DNA from: Microbacterium algeriense
GTDB lineage: Bacteria; Actinomycetota; Actinomycetes; Actinomycetales; Microbacteriaceae
Reading direction: 5' to 3'
DNA length: 64,000 bases
Assembly (NCBI RefSeq): GCF_008868005.1
Contig: NZ_WAAO01000001.1
Coordinates: 124,001-188,000, forward strand
Shown here: positions 58,619 through 64,000 of the stretch, one piece after another
How positions within the stretch are numbered: position 1 is the first letter of the stretch
How the letters are laid out: the number at the start of each line of letters is the position of its first letter
Notes under the pieces: generated by a model
What the model was told of the DNA's origin: nothing
Seen by the model: only the letters and a program-made list of their open reading frames with translations
The model's database searches: none
Translations under genes and position numbers: made by a program

Positions 58619-59326
58619 TCAGGAGGAGAGCGCCAGTCCCGCGGCGAGCGCGAACCCGAGCACGGTCGCGAGTCCGGTCGACTCCTTCGCCTTCGACTGC
58701 GCCTCCGGCACCATCGAGTCGACGAGCATGACCAGCAGCGCCCCGGCCGCGAACCCGCTCGACGCCGAGCGGAAGTCATCTCCGGTCACGCTCGCGAGCG
58801 CGAACCCGGCCACAGTGGCCGCCGCGCACAGCACCGCGACCCCGGCCCACAGCATCAACACCCGCGACTTCGCCATGCCGCCGTCGAGCAGGTCGGCCGC
58901 CGAGCCGATCGACTCGGGCAGGTTCGACACCAGGATCGCCACCACGAGCGCGATGCTGACGGGTTCGCCGGAGGCGAGGCCGATGCCGAGCACCAGCTGC
59001 TCGGGGATGCCGTCGAGCAGCGCGCCCACGGCGAGCTGACCTCCGCCGGCCTGCTCCTTCTCCTTCGCGGCGCGCGCGTCCAGGATCCGGTCGGCGATGT
59101 AATAGCTGATCGCTCCGGCGGCGACACCCAGCACGAGCGGGATGGGACCGGCGAGATCCAGCCCCTCCTCCCACAGCTCGAAGGCGATCGAGGCCATGAG
59201 CGCGCCCGCGCCGAAGCCCAGGACGATGCCGAGCCACTTCGGCGGCCACTTCCGCAGCAGGGCGAGCACGGCACCGACGAACAGCGGTGCTGCTGCCACC
59301 GCGCCCCACAGGATCGCACCGCCCAT
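58619..59326 (-). CDS. ZIP family metal transporter-like protein
   Basis: 235 residues, eight predicted spans, ZIP fold. The two family motifs that normally carry His are changed: GALLDGIPEQLVLGIGL (Asp in place of His) and VSNLPESIGSA (Ser-Asn in place of His-Asn), while the downstream Pro-Glu pairs are kept. A charged loop DARAAKEKEQAGGG replaces the His-rich loop of zinc ZIPs. It may carry a different metal or act otherwise. Start at ATG 59326 from the hydrophobic N-terminus; longer in-frame readings lack support. Confidence 0.83.
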   Translation of the reverse strand: MGGAILWGAVAAAPLFVGAVLALLRKWPPKWLGIVLGFGAGALMASIAFELWEEGLDLAGPIPLVLGVAAGAISYYIADRILDARAAKEKEQAGGGQLAVGALLDGIPEQLVLGIGLASGEPVSIALVVAILVSNLPESIGSAADLLDGGMAKSRVLMLWAGVAVLCAAATVAGFALASVTGDDFRSASSGFAAGALLVMLVDSMVPEAQSKAKESTGLATVLGFALAAGLALSS

Positions 59327-59462
59327 GTCAGACCTCCGTGCGCCTACTCTCCCACCTCTCACGCCGTTCTCCCGTCGCGACCCCGGCGACGGAGTCGTGT
59401 CGTGCATCCCTCGGCGCGTCGCACGTCGACCCGAGCGCGGCCATCGATACGTGCTATACCGT

Positions 59463-59484
59463 GCCTACCATTCGAATGGTAGGC
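59463..59484 (+). promoter_or_regulatory. Perfect 22-bp palindromic operator before vapBC
   Basis: GCCTACCATTC followed directly by its exact complement GAATGGTAGGC, ending 7 nt before the antitoxin ATG. A -10-like TATACC lies at about 59456. Typical site for autoregulation by an AbrB-type antitoxin-toxin complex. Confidence 0.8.
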
Positions 59485-59491
59485 TCGTGGC

Positions 59492-59708
59492 ATGCGCGCA
59501 ACCATGGACAAGGCAGGGCGAATCGTCATCCCTGCTTCGCTCCGGGAGCGCGTCGGTCTCATCCCCGGCCCGGTCGACCTGATCCTGGACGGCAACGGCA
59601 TCCGGATCGAGATCGACGCACCGGACAACCTCATCGAGAAGGATGGGCGCCTCGTCATCGCGTCCTCCGGCGCCGCGCTCACCCCCGACGACATCCGCGA
59701 GCTGCGCC

Positions 59709-59725
<17 letters not shown>
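59492..59725 (+). CDS. vapB: AbrB/MazE-fold antitoxin (VapB)
   Basis: 77 residues. N-terminal swapped-hairpin AbrB DNA-binding domain (MDKAGRIVIPASLRERVGLIPG) and a C-terminal tail that would wrap the toxin (DDIRELRLADQR). The pair overlaps the PIN toxin gene by 17 nt and has a perfect 22-bp palindrome directly upstream. Antitoxins of this type neutralise VapC and repress the operon with it. Confidence 0.92.
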
Positions 59726-61614
<1,889 letters not shown>

Positions 61615-61657
61615 TCGGTCGTCCCCCTGGCGACCAGCGGCCGCCTGGGGAGCCGGC

Positions 61658-62155
61658 TCAGTCGGCGTGATCGATGACCCGGGGAAGCACGTCGTCGACG
61701 AGCGTCACGATGGCCGCGCAGGTCAGCGTCTCGTCGCGCTCGCGCACGGCGTCGCCGATGGCATCCGCGCATCTCCGACTGTCGTCCCAGTCGCGGGCGT
61801 CGCGTGTGTGCTGCGCGATGCGGCCGATCTGCGGTCCCAGGATGTCGATCACGGCGACGCGCATGACGTTGCCTTCGATGCGCGCGAAGCCCGCCGCGAG
61901 CGCGCGCAACGCGAAACAGAAGGCGGAGGCGTCGCGGTCGGCGGCCACGTCGGACAGATCCTCGGCGAGATCGACGAGATACGTGACGTCGTCCGCGGCG
62001 AGGAGCGGCATCGCGTGGCGCACCGATCCGATCCACACGTCGCCGAAGAGAGCGACCGCATCCCGGACGCGGTCCAGGTCAGGCGGCCCGCCGGCGAGCT
62101 TCGGATGCCGTCCGGGCACGGCGTTGAGACGAGCCAGTTCATACCATTCGACCAA
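61658..62155 (-). pseudogene. FCD-domain regulator remnant lacking the DNA-binding half
   Basis: About 165 residues matching the ligand-binding FCD domain of FadR-type GntR regulators (VRDAVALFGDVWIGSVRHAMPLLAADD, then the helix with GNVMRVAVIDILGPQIGRIAQHTRD). No winged helix-turn-helix is encoded upstream in any frame. A TTG at 62155 with GGGGGGA before it is the best start; the frame stays open further. Either a 5'-truncated pseudogene or a free-standing ligand-binding domain. Divergent from the TetR gene. Confidence 0.6.
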
Positions 62156-62234
62156 GGCGGTCCCCCCACCACTCCATTCGGTCGACGCTCCCTGACCCCG
62201 CCGCTTCTGTCGGCGGATCCGACGTGACCTCGCT

Positions 62235-62334
62235 GTTGCGCCGTGCGCAACGCGTAACATTACAGCTCGCCTGCTCAAGGAATCCTGTGAGCCCGACGGT
62301 TATCTTGCACACACCTGTGCATGATAGGTATCAT
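62235..62334 (+). promoter_or_regulatory. Three operator-like dyads before the TetR gene
   Basis: GTTGCGC-cgt-GCGCAAC (62235-62251), TGCACA-cacc-TGTGCA (62306-62321) and ATGATA-gg-TATCAT (62321-62334), all perfect. The last two abut and end 6 nt before the TetR ATG at 62341, placing them on the promoter. The first lies nearer the headless FCD gene and may be a separate site. Confidence 0.65.
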
Positions 62335-62340
62335 CGGGAC

Positions 62341-62985
62341 ATGACCACTCGCGCACCCCGCCGCGACGCCGTGGAGAACCGCGCCGGCATCCTGTCCGCC
62401 GCTCGCGCGACGCTGGCACTCGACCCCTACGCCTCGATCGATGTCATCGCCCGCAGTGCCGGCCTCTCCCGCCGCACCCTCTACGGCCACTTCGATGACC
62501 GCGAGGCCCTGATCCGCGAACTCATCTCGAGCGGCGCGCAGCGCTTCAACGCCATCGCCGCCTCGATCGACGACGCCGACTCCCGGCTCGCCCTCGCCCG
62601 TCTGGCCGCCCTCCTCTGGCAGGAGGCCGCTCACGTGCAGCTCGCCGCCGCGCTCGCGCTCGACGAGGCACACCTCGAGCACACGGCGACCGCCCTCGCC
62701 CCGCTGCGCCGGACGGTGGCGGGGCTTGTCCGACGCGGGCAGGACGACGGCAGCTTCCGCACCGACCTCACCGCACCGACTCTCGCGCGCCTGATCGAGG
62801 AGATCGCCCGAACGGTCATCTCCCGGACGGATGCCGCCAGCAGCGGCGCGGCGAACCTCGCCGTGCGCGCGGTACTGAGCATCGCCGGGCTGTCCTGGCG
62901 TGAGGCAGACACGCTCCTCGCGGCGCACCCCGATCTCGGCGCGGTCACCGAGACACCCGAACCCACACCGGAGGATCGCGCATGA
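62341..62985 (+). CDS. TetR/AcrR family regulator
   Basis: 214 residues. N-terminal TetR HTH (ENRAGILSAARATLALDPYASIDVIARSAGLSRRTLYGHFDDREALIRELI) and a helical ligand domain. Very short leader with perfect dyads ending 6 nt before the ATG. Its stop overlaps the following ABC-like gene (ATGA), which in turn overlaps a YhgE/Pip gene. TetR, ATP-binding-like protein and YhgE/Pip protein is a recurring actinobacterial trio (from memory), so it probably represses this operon. Confidence 0.92.
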   Translation: MTTRAPRRDAVENRAGILSAARATLALDPYASIDVIARSAGLSRRTLYGHFDDREALIRELISSGAQRFNAIAASIDDADSRLALARLAALLWQEAAHVQLAAALALDEAHLEHTATALAPLRRTVAGLVRRGQDDGSFRTDLTAPTLARLIEEIARTVISRTDAASSGAANLAVRAVLSIAGLSWREADTLLAAHPDLGAVTETPEPTPEDRA

Positions 62986-63881
62986 AGATCGCCCTGCAGG
63001 AGGTGAGCAAAGGCCGCAACGGCCAGGCGCTCCCGCTGACATCGCTGGAGTTCCACACCGGATCCGTTCGGTTCGCCCTCGCCGAGACCGAACAGCGACC
63101 CACGGTGCTCGGCCTGATCGCCAGTGGTCGGATGCGCCCCGACTCCGGTCGCGTCAGCATCGACGGCAGCACCGACACCAAAGCTCTGCGGCGCCGAGTG
63201 GCGCTGGTCGATGCCCCCGACGTGAGCGACCCGCACCCGGACATCGCTCTCGCCGGCGTCGTCGGCGAGGAGCTGATGTTCGCCGGGGTCGGAGCCACTC
63301 CGCTGCACGCCCGCCGCTGGCTGGCCCAGCTGGGCTACGCGGAGCTCGCGTCCGTGCCGATCGGCAGCATCGACCCCGCCGCGCGCGTCCGCATCCTGTG
63401 CGAGCTCGCCATCCTGCGCGAAGGGGTCGACGGCGTCGTCCTGGTCTCCCCCGACCGCCACGGAGGCAGCCCAGACGGCTGGTGGCGCATCGCCGGCGAG
63501 TTCGCCGACCGCGGCTACGCGATGCTCGTGATCGTCGGCGGCTCCGCTGCCGTCGCCCTGGAGCGGATGCACGAGTTCGACGCCGTCAACGCCTCCGGAC
63601 CCGTGGAGCCGCTGGCCCTCGAGCCCCTTCGACAGGCTCAGGGACCCACCGAGGACTGGGTCGCTGAGCCTGCCGAAGCGCCCGAACCCACCGAGGACTG
63701 GGTCGCTGAGCCTGCCGAAGCGCCCGAACCCACCGCCCTTCGACAAGCTCAGGGACCCACCGAAACGGCGGAACCCGAGAACTGGGTCGCTGAGCCTGTC
63801 GAAGCGCCGGGACCCACCGACACCAGGGTCGCTGAGCCTGTCGAAGCGCCCCGCACGGACGAGAACAGAGAGGCGCGATGA
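62982..63881 (+). CDS. Degenerate ABC ATPase-like protein with repeat-derived tail
   Basis: 299 residues. The first ~200 follow the ABC ATPase layout (VSKGRNGQALPLTSLEFHTGSVRFAL, SGRMRPDSGRVSIDG, LRRRVALVDAP, GVDGVVLVSPDRHG in the Walker B position) but the Walker A site reads AETEQRPTVLGL, with no G-x4-GKS/T, and no LSGGQ is seen. So it probably does not hydrolyse ATP by the standard mechanism. The last ~85 residues come from six dispersed repeat copies (LRQAQGPTE, WVAEPAEAPEP). Lies between TetR and YhgE/Pip genes with overlaps on both sides; may be a regulatory or structural partner. Confidence 0.72.
   Translation: MKIALQEVSKGRNGQALPLTSLEFHTGSVRFALAETEQRPTVLGLIASGRMRPDSGRVSIDGSTDTKALRRRVALVDAPDVSDPHPDIALAGVVGEELMFAGVGATPLHARRWLAQLGYAELASVPIGSIDPAARVRILCELAILREGVDGVVLVSPDRHGGSPDGWWRIAGEFADRGYAMLVIVGGSAAVALERMHEFDAVNASGPVEPLALEPLRQAQGPTEDWVAEPAEAPEPTEDWVAEPAEAPEPTALRQAQGPTETAEPENWVAEPVEAPGPTDTRVAEPVEAPRTDENREAR
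63625..63848. repeat. Cluster of six dispersed repeats inside one gene
   Basis: Copies at 63625-63647, 63658-63680, 63700-63722, 63736-63758, 63784-63806 and 63826-63848, in both orientations and two sequence variants (GTCCCTGAGCC and GTCGCTGAGCC forms). Two of them belong to a 42-bp tandem duplication (period 63658 to 63700) giving TEDWVAEPAEAPEP twice. All are open in the gene frame. Confidence 0.92.
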
Positions 63882-64000
63882 AGGTTCCCGCCATGATCGC
63901 CGCGGAACTGCGGCGCCTCACCGCGAGCAAGATGGGCATCCTCGCGCTCGTCGCGCTGATCTGCGTGCCGATCCTCTACGGCGGTCTCTACCTCTGGGCC
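63878..64000 (+). CDS. YhgE/Pip family membrane protein (5' part, cut by the window end)
   Basis: Only the first 41 codons are present. The short cytoplasmic N-terminus MKVPAMIAAELRRLTASKMG is followed by the first membrane span ALVALICVPILYGGLYLWA, whose VPILYGGLYLWA end is characteristic of YhgE/Pip (phage-infection protein) proteins. The family is large (600-900 residues) with an extracytoplasmic coiled-coil domain and is often linked to type VII secretion or export functions. ATG overlaps the preceding stop. Confidence 0.85.
   Translation, partial: MKVPAMIAAELRRLTASKMGILALVALICVPILYGGLYLWA

Noticed and set aside
59643..59708. ATG start for the VapC toxin 22 codons upstream
   Set aside because: The leader lies fully inside vapB and has a Ser/Pro-rich shadow composition; the PIN fold starts at TTG 59709.

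Overview
The window is high-GC DNA from an actinobacterium. Gene content and genome-wide repeats point to Microbacteriaceae, most likely Microbacterium. The pointers are YtrA-type GntR and GbsR-like regulators with exporter pairs, an SCO4848-family protein, MsmK-less sugar ABC operons, leaderless promoters of the form TANNNT-6/8 nt-ATG, and many copies of a short repeat with core TTCGACAGGCTCAGGGAC. This assignment is inference; no rRNA or tRNA gene is visible.

Layout. 1-2.4 kb: PadR regulator, DUF1048 protein and a DrrAB-like exporter in one overlapping operon. 2.6-4.1 kb: a lipase maturation factor-like membrane protein (minus). 4.2-7.4 kb: a ProVWX-type glycine betaine importer (minus) with a structured leader. 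7.8-9.0 kb: an RsmC-like methyltransferase. 9.0-14.5 kb: two further exporter operons, one with a GbsR/MarR regulator and one with a YtrA-type GntR regulator. 14.6-18.0 kb: FUSC protein, divergent ArsR and MFS genes, SCO4848 protein. 18.0-18.5 kb: two unrecognised small membrane ORFs in AT-richer DNA. 18.6-25.1 kb: a cassette of ECF sigma factor, partner protein, signal-less subtilisin (S8), a secreted protein, a small membrane protein and a TPR-CHAT (caspase-like) protease. This is the most unusual region of the window. 25.4-35.0 kb: a sugar or amino-sugar utilisation locus (DeoR regulator, class II aldolase, PfkB kinase, ROK kinase, SIS isomerase, divergent ABC importer, ROK repressor). 35.1-40.0 kb: chorismate mutase, AI-2E family protein and a second, OpuC-type osmoprotectant importer. 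40.0-48.5 kb: DUF427 protein, flavin disulfide oxidoreductase, BioY with two BioQ-like operators, MFS exporter with a SoxR-like box, lactonase-like propeller, PurA, Pr6Pr and EamA proteins. 48.7-55.1 kb: a seven-gene MoxR/DUF58/VWA (Bat-like) operon. 55.2-61.6 kb: PucR-type regulator, HSL-type esterase, APH-like kinase, PNPOx-like protein, ZIP-family protein, VapBC pair, ArgG. 61.7-64.0 kb: a headless FCD regulator remnant, then TetR, a P-loop-less ABC-like protein and the start of a YhgE/Pip gene.

Two kinds of repeat run through the window. The TTCGACAGGCTCAGGGAC element is open in five of six frames and sits in frame inside at least six genes; it makes up most of the C-terminal tail of the 63-kb protein. 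Several ~60-80 bp palindromic elements sit between genes, and one lies in frame inside an MFS cytoplasmic loop.
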